Shown: piece by piece, positions 34,621-42,300 of the stretch
How positions within the stretch are numbered: position 1 is the stretch's first letter
Layout of the letters: each line of letters begins with the position of its first letter
Assembly: GCF_001189295.1 (NCBI RefSeq)
Contig: NZ_CP012159.1
Span: 8,540,501-8,604,500, forward strand
Source: Chondromyces crocatus
Lineage (GTDB): Bacteria > Myxococcota_A > Polyangia > Polyangiales > Polyangiaceae
Direction of reading: 5' to 3'
DNA length: 64,000 nucleotides
Notes under the pieces: generated by a model
What the model was told of the DNA's origin: nothing
What the model saw: the letters and a program-made list of their open reading frames with translations, nothing else
The model's database searches: none
Made by a program: the position numbers and the translations under genes

Positions 34621-34657
34621 GGTCGTCCGGTAGTCTGAAGTTGAATTTCGTTTTCAT
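34608..34657 (+). promoter_or_regulatory. Predicted promoter with Fur-like AT-rich palindrome (site 2)
   Basis: TTGACG at 34608-34613, a 17-bp spacer, TAGTCT at 34631-34636, 4 bp, then TTGAATTTCGTTTTCAT at 34641-34657. The last element shares TTGAA-N6-TTTTCAT with site 1 (28689-28705), at the same distance from its -10-like hexamer. It lies between the divergent DUF2271 operon and the CxxCH lipoprotein operon and could control both. Confidence 0.55.
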
Positions 34658-34719
34658 CCTACGAGACACGCGGTCACGTGACAAGCACCAAGGTGGCCCC
34701 CGGTGCGTGCCGGGGAGCG

Positions 34720-35232
34720 ATGAGAAGCATCCAGGTTCTTCTGAGCGCAGGCGCGGCGATGGCGCTCCTGGGCTGCACGGACCCGCTGAAAGAAGCGGCG
34801 ATCATCGAGCTGGGCGGTGAGGATCCGGCGATCCCGGCGGGGCCGCTGCACCGCGCGGGGCAACCTTGCTTGCTGTGCCACGATGGTGGGGTGACGACGC
34901 CGTTCTCGGTGGCGGGGACGATCCACCGGCTGGCCGACGCGCCCGTCGCTGCGGGCGGGGTGGTGGTGAGCCTGGTCGACAAGCGCGGGGTGACGTTCGA
35001 GGCGGCGACGAACTGCGCGGGGAACTTCTTCGTGCGGCCCGGGGACTTCACGCCGGAGTACCCGATGTGGGTGACGATCGAGCGCGGTGAGTGGCGTCAG
35101 GAGATGGAGTCGCCCGTGAACGGGGACGGTTCGTGCGCGACGTGCCACACGAGCGAGACGGGAACGCGCTCGGCCGGGCAGGTGTACATCTTGCCGTTCG
35201 AGCTGGGGCCAGAGGAAGCGGGCTGTCCATGA
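34720..35232 (+). CDS. Lipoprotein with two CxxCH heme-binding motifs
   Basis: A 170-residue lipoprotein. Signal MRSIQVLLSAGAAMALLGCT with lipobox LLGC. The mature protein has CLLCH at 50-54 and CATCH at 139-143, both fitting covalent c-type heme attachment, with a beta-rich segment between (GTIHRLADAPVAAGGVVVSL, ATNCAGNFFVRPGDFTPEYP) resembling a carboxypeptidase-regulatory-like fold. ATG 34720 is preferred to GTG 34678 because GGGGAGCG precedes it and the signal begins there. Its stop overlaps the next start (ATGA). It is probably a small di-heme electron carrier of the envelope; heme binding is inferred only from the motifs. Confidence 0.8.
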   Translation: MRSIQVLLSAGAAMALLGCTDPLKEAAIIELGGEDPAIPAGPLHRAGQPCLLCHDGGVTTPFSVAGTIHRLADAPVAAGGVVVSLVDKRGVTFEAATNCAGNFFVRPGDFTPEYPMWVTIERGEWRQEMESPVNGDGSCATCHTSETGTRSAGQVYILPFELGPEEAGCP

Positions 35233-35806
35233 GGGGCGGTCGGGTGGCCCTGGAGCGCAGGAGAAGGGTCGTGACGGGCGTGGCGAGGGTCGTGGCGAGG
35301 GCAGCGGTCTTCGTGGTGGGCGCCTCGACGCTGGTGGCGTGCGCGCCGATGGAGGAGCACGCGGGGGCGCCGCTGGTACCGCCGATGGAGCCGTTCCCGA
35401 TGGTGTCGGATGCGCTGGAGTACCGCTGCGCGACGCTGGATTGCCACGGGAAGCCGGAGCGGAACCTGCGGCTCTACGGGAGCAGCGGGCTGCGGCTCGC
35501 GCCCGACGGAGCGACGGGATCGGGGACGACGACGGACGCGGAGTACGCGGCGAACTACGACTCGGTGGTGGGGCTGGAGCCAGAGATCTTGAGCCGCGTG
35601 GTCGAGGAGGGAGGCTGGCTCCCCGATCGGCTGACGCTGGTGCGCAAGGGGCGCGGGACGGAGTACCACAAGGGGAACGCGGTGCTCGTGCCCGGGGACG
35701 ACGCGGACCGGTGCTTGACGAGCTGGCTGGCTTCAGCGGTGGACGAGGCAGCGTGCGAGCGCGCGAAGGAGATGGTGCGCCCGGGCGGAGAGACCGAAGA
35801 GCCCTG
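35229..35806 (+). CDS. Lipoprotein with Cx4CH motif, coupled to the di-CxxCH protein
   Basis: A 192-residue exported protein. A basic N terminus and hydrophobic stretch (AVFVVGASTLVACAP) end in lipobox LVAC (Cys38). The mature part has CATLDCHG at 67-74, a Cx4CH variant of the heme c motif, followed by NLRLYGSSGLRLAP and two more cysteines (DRCLTSW, AACERAKEM). The pattern is like that of cytochrome-c-type domains at the ends of surface lipoproteins, where a cysteine-rich CxxCH-like motif precedes LRLY. It overlaps the upstream gene by 4 bp and must be co-expressed with it. Heme binding is less certain than for the neighbour. Confidence 0.72.
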
Positions 35807-35816
35807 AGGCGGGTGG

Positions 35817-37004
35817 TCAGGCTTTCTTCGGGAGGTGCCGGAGAGAGCGGCTGAGCTGCTTGTGGTAGCGCTTGGTCTCGGCGCGGGCGCGGGCGTCGTG
35901 GCGCTCGCGGAGGTGGCGGCCTTCGGCTTCGAGCTTGCGGAAGCCCTGGAGGCGATCCTCGGCGAGGGCGCCTTCGTCGATGGCGCGGGCGACGGCGCAG
36001 CCGGGCTCGCCGGCGTGGGTGCAGTCGCGGAAGCGGCAGGCTTCGGCGAGGGTGTCGATGTCGCCGAAGCCGGCGGGGCCGTCGTCGGTCATGCGCCAGG
36101 GCTCCAGCTCGCGGATGCCCGGGGTGTCGACGAGGAGGCCTCCTCCCGGGAGCAGGAAGAGTTCGCGGCCAGTGGTGGTGTGGCGGCCGCGCTCGTCGCT
36201 GTCGCGGATGGGCAGGGCGCGCTGGATCTGCGCGCCGAGGAGGCCGTTGACGAGGGTGGATTTGCCGACGCCGGAGGAGCCGACGAGGGCAACGGTTTCG
36301 CCGTCGTGGAGCGGCTCGCGGAGGGCGTCGAGGCCCTCGCCGAGCAGGGCGCTGACGAGGATCGTGGGCGCCGCAGGGGCGACCGCGCGGACGGCGTCGA
36401 GGAAGGGGGCGGGGTCGTCGCAGAGATCGGCCTTGCTCAGGACGAAGACGGGGCGGGCGCCGCCATCGAGCACGACGGCGAGGTAGCGCTCCAGGCGGCG
36501 CGCGTTGAAGTCGCCGTTGAGCGAGGTGACGATCATGACGGTGTCGATGTTGGCGGCGAGGACCTGGGCCTCGACCTTTCGTCCAGCGCCCTTGCGGAGG
36601 AGGCAGGTGCGGCGGTCGAAGCGGTGGACGATGAGGCCTTCTCCATCCGGGCGGAGGCCGACCCAGTCGCCGACGGTGGGCAGCTCGGCCGGGTCGTCGG
36701 TGTGATGGAGCAGGCGGCCGCTGAGGGTGGCGCGCCGAGGGCCGTGCTCGCCGAGCACGTGGTAGGTGCCGCCGCCACCAGCGGCGATGCGAGCAGGTTG
36801 GAGGGGCTCCGCGAGGGTTGCCCGCTGCTGCTCGAAGAAGGGGTTCCAACCGAGCCGTTCGAGCGGGACGCTCGCGGAGGCTGTGGCCTGGGGTGCAATC
36901 GCGTGTTCGGACGCGGAAAGAGGTCCGGGAGCCGAGGGGTGTTCGGAGGCAGTCGACGAGAGAGTCAGAGACGGATCGAGAGTGCCGGTGAGACGAGATG
37001 ACAT
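35817..37004 (-). CDS. rsgA: Small-subunit ribosome biogenesis GTPase RsgA
   Basis: A 395-residue circularly permuted GTPase that assists 30S maturation. Order: OB-fold region (about 75-150), G4 VLSKADL, G1 GSSGVGKST, G3 DTPG (LLVDTPGIRELEPW), then the zinc-binding C-terminal domain CRFRDCTHAGEPGC. ATG 37004 adds a Ser/Thr/Pro/Ala-rich N-terminal extension of about 50 residues before the conserved WNPFFEQQ region, longer than in typical RsgA. Single copy, convergent with the cytochrome-like operon. Confidence 0.93.
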   Translation of the reverse strand: MSSRLTGTLDPSLTLSSTASEHPSAPGPLSASEHAIAPQATASASVPLERLGWNPFFEQQRATLAEPLQPARIAAGGGGTYHVLGEHGPRRATLSGRLLHHTDDPAELPTVGDWVGLRPDGEGLIVHRFDRRTCLLRKGAGRKVEAQVLAANIDTVMIVTSLNGDFNARRLERYLAVVLDGGARPVFVLSKADLCDDPAPFLDAVRAVAPAAPTILVSALLGEGLDALREPLHDGETVALVGSSGVGKSTLVNGLLGAQIQRALPIRDSDERGRHTTTGRELFLLPGGGLLVDTPGIRELEPWRMTDDGPAGFGDIDTLAEACRFRDCTHAGEPGCAVARAIDEGALAEDRLQGFRKLEAEGRHLRERHDARARAETKRYHKQLSRSLRHLPKKA

Positions 37005-37544
37005 TGAACGCAAGCTCCGAGCGCTGACGTGCCTGTCGGCACGGCGTTGCAGGCATGAGCGGTCGGCAAAGCCGACACGCCGCGGACCAGGCCTCGGGAA
37101 AACCGAGGTCGGAGCCCGTCCAGGCATGCTCGGACGCGGGCCCGCGCAACCAGCAGGAGGCCGGTTCAGCGCGGGGAGTTCACTGGCAGAGCGCGCGTCG
37201 CGCCCCCGGGATCGGGGAGCGGTACGGCGTCAGCAGCGCAGGCTCGCGGCAACGAGGACGGGCGCAGAGCGGCTGGGAAGTCTGGCGGCAATCATCTTCT
37301 TGGCTCTGATCCTCTCTCGCTCGTCGGAGCGCCATCGCTGGATGCGACAGCGCAAGGTTGCGCCGTCCGCGTGAAGACGTCAACACCCCCCCGCTGGACA
37401 GGGCGCCGTGGACGCGCAGGGCGCTGTCTGACGGAGACGAACAGGGCACCATTTTGCCGGGATGAGCGTGGCGCGGCTGGCTTGTCGGGGGAGGCGCAGC
37501 AGACTCGTGGCTGGCGACCAAGAGGGCAGCGCCAGGTGGAAGGG
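37005..37544. other. Divergent intergenic region with three consecutive hairpins
   Basis: About 540 bp between rsgA and the hydrolase gene. Near the rsgA side are three perfect small stem-loops: GTGCC-TGTC-GGCAC (37029-37042), GTCGGC-AAA-GCCGAC (37062-37076) and CCTCGG-GAAAA-CCGAGG (37092-37108). They could be part of a structured 5' leader of rsgA or a small RNA. The remainder shows no gene. Confidence 0.4.
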
Positions 37545-38348
37545 ATGGAGCCGTACGGGATGGCAAAGGGCGAGATGGCTGGCTTTCTGGAGATCGACGG
37601 GCGACGGGTGGAGGTGGCACGGTTCGGGCGTCAGGGCGGGACGACGCTGGTGTTCCTTCACGAGGGGCTGGGTTGCGCGGCGGCATGGCGTGACTTCCCG
37701 GCAGCGCTCGCGGAGGCGACGGGCTGCGCGGCGCTGGTGTACAGCCGCTTCGGGTACGGTCGCTCTTCACCAGCTCCCCTCCCCCGCCCTGCTTCGTTCA
37801 TGCACGAGGAGGCGCACCGCTTCTTGCCCGCCGTGCTCGATGCGGCGGGGGTGAAGGATGCGCTGCTCGTGGGGCACTCGGACGGGGCATCGATCGCGCT
37901 GCTCCACGCAGCCGAGGAGCAGGTGCGGGTGCGAGGGCTCTTGCTGGAGGCGCCGCACGTGTTCGTGGAGCCAGTGTGCGTCGAGGCGATCGCGGTGCTC
38001 CAGGCGGCGTACCCCGGCAGCAAGCTGCAGGAGAAGCTGGCGCAGCGCCACGACGATGCCGACGCGATGGTGGGGGGGTGGACCGAGGTGTGGCTCAGTC
38101 AGGCGTTCCGCTCGTGGAACATCGAGTCGGTGCTGCCATCCGTGCGAGCGCCGGTGCTGGTGATCCAGGGGAGCGCCGACGAGTACGGGACCCTGGCGCA
38201 GGTGGAGGCGGTCTGCTCCCAGGTCGGTGGTCCTTCCGAGCGGTTGATCCTGGACGGTGTGGGACACGCACCGCACCGGGATCGGCCGGGGGAGGTGCTG
38301 GCGGAGATGGCGGCGTTCGTGCGACGCGTGCTGCGCGCACCGAGCTGA
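37545..38348 (+). CDS. Alpha/beta hydrolase
   Basis: About 267 residues, canonical alpha/beta hydrolase. VFLHEGLGCAAAWRDFPAAL contains an oxyanion-type loop (LHEGLG rather than HGG), VYSRFGYGRSSP, and LLVGHSDGASIALLHA with nucleophile S112. PVLVIQGSADEYGT holds the acid, and GVGHAPHRDRP the catalytic His. Starts at 37545, 37560 and 37575 are all possible; 37545 is used. No signal peptide. The substrate is not evident; the layout fits small esterases or C-C hydrolases of the MhpC type. Confidence 0.85.
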   Translation: MEPYGMAKGEMAGFLEIDGRRVEVARFGRQGGTTLVFLHEGLGCAAAWRDFPAALAEATGCAALVYSRFGYGRSSPAPLPRPASFMHEEAHRFLPAVLDAAGVKDALLVGHSDGASIALLHAAEEQVRVRGLLLEAPHVFVEPVCVEAIAVLQAAYPGSKLQEKLAQRHDDADAMVGGWTEVWLSQAFRSWNIESVLPSVRAPVLVIQGSADEYGTLAQVEAVCSQVGGPSERLILDGVGHAPHRDRPGEVLAEMAAFVRRVLRAPS

Positions 38349-38495
38349 TGTTTCCAGGGACGATCGAACGACGACGGACCGAACGCGTCGGCATGGCTGT
38401 GGGTGCGTAGGCGATGTCGTGCGTCGCGATCGCCGGAACGACACGCTGGGCCGCGGGTGCCCTCGGCTCGGCGAGGATGGTAGGCTCGCCCTCGG

Positions 38496-39467
38496 ATGGA
38501 GATGGATCCGGACGACGAGCTGGCCACGGAGCGGATCGGCACGCAGATTGGTCCCTGGACCGTGGAGCGGCTGATCGGCGTGGGCAGCATGGCGAGCGTG
38601 TTCGTCGGTCGCCACGGGGACGGCTGGACGGCCGCGCTGAAGGTGCTGCACCCGCACCTCTCGAAGCACGACGAGCTGCGGAAGCGGTTCTTGCGGGAGG
38701 GGCCGATCGGGAGCGCGCTCGCCGCGTTCGGGCCGCTCTGCGAGGGGCTGCCGTACGTGCTGGAGTCGGGGATCACCGGCGATGGGACGGCGTACCTGGC
38801 GCTGGAACTGCTCGAGGGCGAGACGCTGTTCGATCGCATGGCCCGGATGGGCGTGCTGCCCGTCGAGGAGGTGCTGGCGCTCGCGGACAAGGTGCTGGAC
38901 GTGCTCGTGGTGGCGCACGCGCACGGGGTGGTGCACCGCGATTTGAAGCCGGAGAACCTGCACCTCGGACACGATGGGCGGCTGAAGGTGCTCGACTTCG
39001 GGATCGCCAGGGCGATGGACGCGCTGCTGGAGGGGGTGGCGGAGCTGCCCGAGAAGACGGTGACGCGGACGGGGGTGGCGCTTGGGAGCTGCGAGTACAT
39101 GGCGCCAGAGCAAGCCCTGGGCGACGTGAACGAGGTCGACGGGAGGACGGATCTGTTCGGGCTGGGGGCGACGATGTACCGGCTGCTGTCGGGCCTCTGG
39201 ATTCACGGGGACGCGGAGGGGGCGATGCTGCTCATCGCCGCGGCGACACAGCAGGCGCCGCCACTCGCGTCGGTCGCGCCAGCACTGCCGCCGTCGGTGT
39301 GCGCGGTGGTGGACCGGGCGCTGGCGTTCGCGAAGGGGGAGCGGTACCCGGACGCGGCGACGATGCGGGCCGACATCCGGGCGCTGCGCGCAGGGCGGGC
39401 GCCGGTCTACGTGCTGGCGGTGGCGCAGGGTCAGGTGCGGGCCGGCGATCGGTTGCCCGTCCGCTGA
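38496..39467 (+). CDS. Cytosolic Ser/Thr protein kinase
   Basis: A 323-residue kinase consisting almost only of the catalytic domain. IGVGSMASVFVG loop, Lys49, VVHRDLKPENL with D149, LDFG with D167, and CEYMAPEQAL. No membrane segment or added sensor domain, unlike the pair at 15245-19382. After the kinase domain it ends quickly (ALRAGRAPVYVLAVAQGQVR). It stands alone between the hydrolase and the PLP enzyme, and its stop lies in a hairpin shared with that convergent gene. Confidence 0.9.
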   Translation: MEMDPDDELATERIGTQIGPWTVERLIGVGSMASVFVGRHGDGWTAALKVLHPHLSKHDELRKRFLREGPIGSALAAFGPLCEGLPYVLESGITGDGTAYLALELLEGETLFDRMARMGVLPVEEVLALADKVLDVLVVAHAHGVVHRDLKPENLHLGHDGRLKVLDFGIARAMDALLEGVAELPEKTVTRTGVALGSCEYMAPEQALGDVNEVDGRTDLFGLGATMYRLLSGLWIHGDAEGAMLLIAAATQQAPPLASVAPALPPSVCAVVDRALAFAKGERYPDAATMRADIRALRAGRAPVYVLAVAQGQVRAGDRLPVR

Positions 39468-39510
39468 CGCTGGGCGCGGGCGCGCCGGCGAGGAGGGCGC
39501 CCGGTCAGCG
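39462..39510. terminator. Bidirectional terminator overlapping both stop codons
   Basis: CGCTGAC at 39462-39468 pairs with GTCAGCG at 39504-39510, with GGGCGC/GCGCCC blocks strengthening the inside. It contains the stop of the kinase gene and that of the convergent PLP enzyme gene. Confidence 0.6.
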
Positions 39511-40938
39511 GGTGTAGAGGCGGTGGATGAACTCGATCAGGATCCGATCGCGGATGCTGGGCGGGATGGCGTTCATCAGGTTGTTGATGACGTCCATGCG
39601 GGTGGGCATGGTCGAGCCGTCGGAGCCGATCATCGAGGCGAGCTGATCGAAGAGGTCCGGCGGGGGGTTCTCGAAGAGGGCGAGGAGCGGCTCCGGGAGC
39701 TCGGGCGCAGCGGGAGGGGCCTCGCGGGCGCTGCGCTGGGCGACGGCCTCGCGAAGGTCGGTGAGGAAAGCGTCGACGTTCGCGGCGTTGCCGGCGCCGA
39801 CCGAGAGGTGGATGTTCTGAGGGCAGCTCGAGAAGCCGAACTGCGGCTGGATGTACCAGCCCCGCTCCTTCATGTCCTCGGCGAGGGCGAAGATGTCGAC
39901 GGTGCGGCTCGCGAAGGAGAGCATGTTCATGCGCGGGTCGCCGAGGACGTCGATGCCCGGGATGGCGCGCAGGCCTTCGCGGAGGCGCTCGGAGGCGTCC
40001 TGCGTCTTGCGCACCAGGTCGAGGTAGCCCTTCTCCCCGAGGTGGTGGAGGATCGCCCAGCACGCGGCGATGGGGCCCCCGGACTTCGACGAGAGCACGG
40101 TGGGGTTGATGATGGTGTACCCGATCCAGCCGGACCACGCGAAGATCTGGTGCTTCCGGAGGTCGCCGTCCTTGTAGAGGATCGCCGAGGCGCCCTTGGC
40201 GGCGTAGCCGTACTTGTGGAAGTCGAGCGAGAGCTGGGTGACACCAGGGACCGAGAGATCGTAGTCCGGGATGTCGTGGCCGAGCTTGCGGGCGAACGGG
40301 AGGTACATGCCGCCGACGCAGCAGTCGACGTGGAAGAGGACGCCGCGGCGCAGGGCGATCTCGCCGAGCTCGCGGATGGGGTCGATGACGCCGAGCGCGT
40401 ACGAGGGCGCAGAGCCGACGATCATGATCGTGTTCGGTGTGATCGCCGCATCCATGGCGGCGGGATCGGCGCGGAAGGTGCTCGGGTCGACGGGGACGAC
40501 CACGGGCTTCACGTCGAAGTAGGCGCACGCCTTGAAGAAGGCGGGGTGGGTGGTCTCGGGGAGGACGAGCTCGGGGGCCACGATCTCCGGGCGGTTCTTG
40601 CGGGCGTGATCCCGGGCGGTCTTGACGGAGAGGAGGATGCTCTCGGTGCCGCCCGAGGTCATGCTGCCCTTCGCCTTGGGGCCGCCGTTCATGAGGTCGA
40701 TGGCGGCGGCGATGACGTCGCGTTCCATCTCGAGGACGGAGGGGAACGAGGTGGGGTCGAGGCCGTTCTCCGTCAGAAACAGCGCGTTCGCTTCCTTGAC
40801 GAGGCGCATCGCCTCGGGTCCGGCGTCGTAGATGTAAGCGAAGACGCGGCCCTCGGCCCAGGGGACGTCGTGGGTCTTCTTCTTCTCCAGTTCGGCTAGC
40901 AGGTCCGTGCGAGAGCGGCCCTCGGCAGGAAAGGACAT
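39505..40938 (-). CDS. PLP-dependent decarboxylase/lyase, sphingosine-1-phosphate-lyase-like
   Basis: A 477-residue fold-type I PLP enzyme of the group II decarboxylase/S1P lyase family. GSMTSGGTESILLSVKTARD binds the phosphate; H131 lies in LPETTHPAFFKA, D205 in FHVDCCVGGMYLPFARKLG, and the Schiff-base lysine K242 in SLDFHKYGYAAKGAS. The order and the HVDxCxGG motif are closer to S1P lyase than to glutamate or tyrosine decarboxylases. Bacterial S1P-lyase-like enzymes act on sphingoid bases or related amino-phosphates; myxobacteria are known to contain sphingolipids (established for the group). The extra C-terminal ~70 residues are helical. Confidence 0.87.
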   Translation of the reverse strand: MSFPAEGRSRTDLLAELEKKKTHDVPWAEGRVFAYIYDAGPEAMRLVKEANALFLTENGLDPTSFPSVLEMERDVIAAAIDLMNGGPKAKGSMTSGGTESILLSVKTARDHARKNRPEIVAPELVLPETTHPAFFKACAYFDVKPVVVPVDPSTFRADPAAMDAAITPNTIMIVGSAPSYALGVIDPIRELGEIALRRGVLFHVDCCVGGMYLPFARKLGHDIPDYDLSVPGVTQLSLDFHKYGYAAKGASAILYKDGDLRKHQIFAWSGWIGYTIINPTVLSSKSGGPIAACWAILHHLGEKGYLDLVRKTQDASERLREGLRAIPGIDVLGDPRMNMLSFASRTVDIFALAEDMKERGWYIQPQFGFSSCPQNIHLSVGAGNAANVDAFLTDLREAVAQRSAREAPPAAPELPEPLLALFENPPPDLFDQLASMIGSDGSTMPTRMDVINNLMNAIPPSIRDRILIEFIHRLYTR

Positions 40939-41066
40939 GGGTTCAACTTCTCCGATCCGTGCGCTCCGAGGGGGCCCGTGACAGTCAGGGGGGACTGGCG
41001 AGATCCCTCAGGAAATCGAACAACAGGGCGCGCACGATGTCCGGCTTCGCCGGCTGCGTCCAGTGC

Positions 41067-42185
41067 TCACCGCGCGGCGTCGTCGGGCAGCGCCACACGG
41101 AGTCCTTCGACGAGCGGTCGAGGGTCTTTCTCCAGGCGGGAGCGCAGGGAGCGCGACATCTCCACGTGCAAGAAGGTGGCGCGGCGGCGTGTGCTCACGG
41201 CGGCCTGCACATTCGTCGTACCGCCGAGTTTGTCGATCTCGGTCGGGTAGGTGCGGATCTCGACCGACGTGAGGTGCTCTCGCAGACGTGCGGCGATGGG
41301 GGCGACGTCGAGCTTGGTCCGCGACGGGCTGAGCACCATGTCGACCCCCGGGGCGGATTCGTCCTTGAAGCCGTGGAGCTGGAGGGTCAGGAAGCGCGGG
41401 TCCACGTCGAGCAAGGCTTCATGCGCGCTGCCGAAATGCGACATCGGGATGTGGGCGACGTCGGAGGCGCTGCCCCCGGCCTCGTCGTCGCCAGGGGGTT
41501 TGTGGTTCGTGGCGGCGTAGCGGTGGACGGTGTTGATGAGCAGGGCGCGCGCCTTCAGGCCCTCGAAGGCGGCGATGCCGATGGGCAGGGTGCCGCCGTC
41601 GTAGAACGTGTGGGGAGCCTCGACGACGAGCCGCCTCGCCGGGCCGACGCGGAGGAGAAGCGCACCCGCGCCACGTCGCTGGTCGTCGCGCTCGACCACG
41701 GCGAGAAGATCGCCACGCCCGAGCAGCGGCTTCACCTCGAAGCCAGGTGGGAGGCGGCCGACTTCTCGAGCGATGGTGTCCGCCGGAGGCGCTGCGGGGT
41801 CGCTCACGCGGCGCACGAGGGCGGCGATGAACACGCCATAGGTCCGCGTCTCGGCAGGGTCCGGTGGGACGAACTTCAGGTCGCGCCCACCGCCGCGCCG
41901 CACGAGCCGGAACAGGTGCTCGATGGGTGCGAGGTCGGAGCCCGGACGAGCAGGACTGGCCGAGGCGTCCGAGGGCGCCGGCTCGCTCGTCGGTGAGGCA
42001 GAAGCCGCACTGGTGGACGAGACGGAAGGGTCGCTCGTGGACAGGGGGTGCGCGCCCCCCTGGAGGCTGCTTGAGGAGGGCGGGCCACTCGGCGGGGAGG
42101 CACCGCTGCCCGCACCCCCGCAGCGGCAGCCCCCACTTCCGATCACGAGCGCCAGTCCCAGGCCAGCGACGCCAAGGCGCGCCAT
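41067..42185 (-). CDS. Lipoprotein of unknown function, possible metallo-amidohydrolase-like fold
   Basis: 372 residues. Signal VAGLGLALVIGSGGCRCGGA with lipobox-like SGGC, a Ser/Pro/Ala linker to about residue 80, then a globular domain. Notable blocks: RRLVVEAPHTFYDGGTLPIG, AFEGLKARALLINTVHRYAA, HIPMSHFGSAHEALLDV and LTLQLHGFKDES. The histidines in APHTFYDGGT, NTVHRY and LQLHGF recall zinc amidohydrolases such as N-formylglutamate or poly-gamma-glutamate hydrolase-like proteins, but this is only pattern recognition. Divergent from the SMC-like ATPase gene. Confidence 0.65.
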   Translation of the reverse strand: MARLGVAGLGLALVIGSGGCRCGGAGSGASPPSGPPSSSSLQGGAHPLSTSDPSVSSTSAASASPTSEPAPSDASASPARPGSDLAPIEHLFRLVRRGGGRDLKFVPPDPAETRTYGVFIAALVRRVSDPAAPPADTIAREVGRLPPGFEVKPLLGRGDLLAVVERDDQRRGAGALLLRVGPARRLVVEAPHTFYDGGTLPIGIAAFEGLKARALLINTVHRYAATNHKPPGDDEAGGSASDVAHIPMSHFGSAHEALLDVDPRFLTLQLHGFKDESAPGVDMVLSPSRTKLDVAPIAARLREHLTSVEIRTYPTEIDKLGGTTNVQAAVSTRRRATFLHVEMSRSLRSRLEKDPRPLVEGLRVALPDDAAR

Positions 42186-42300
42186 CGGTGCCTCTCCTTC
42201 ATGCGAGGGGTGGTAGCAGAGCGGATCCGTGGAGGGGCCGTCAAGGACCCCTACCTTCGCACGGGGTGTTACCCTCCCGCGCCCTCACGGACCGACCTCG

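Noticed and set aside
34641-34657. Conserved minus-strand start MKxxFNxxL at both Fur-like sites (28705 and 34657)
   Set aside because: Both would-be peptides diverge or stop soon after, while the match on the plus strand extends to -35 and -10 spacing, so a regulatory reading is simpler.
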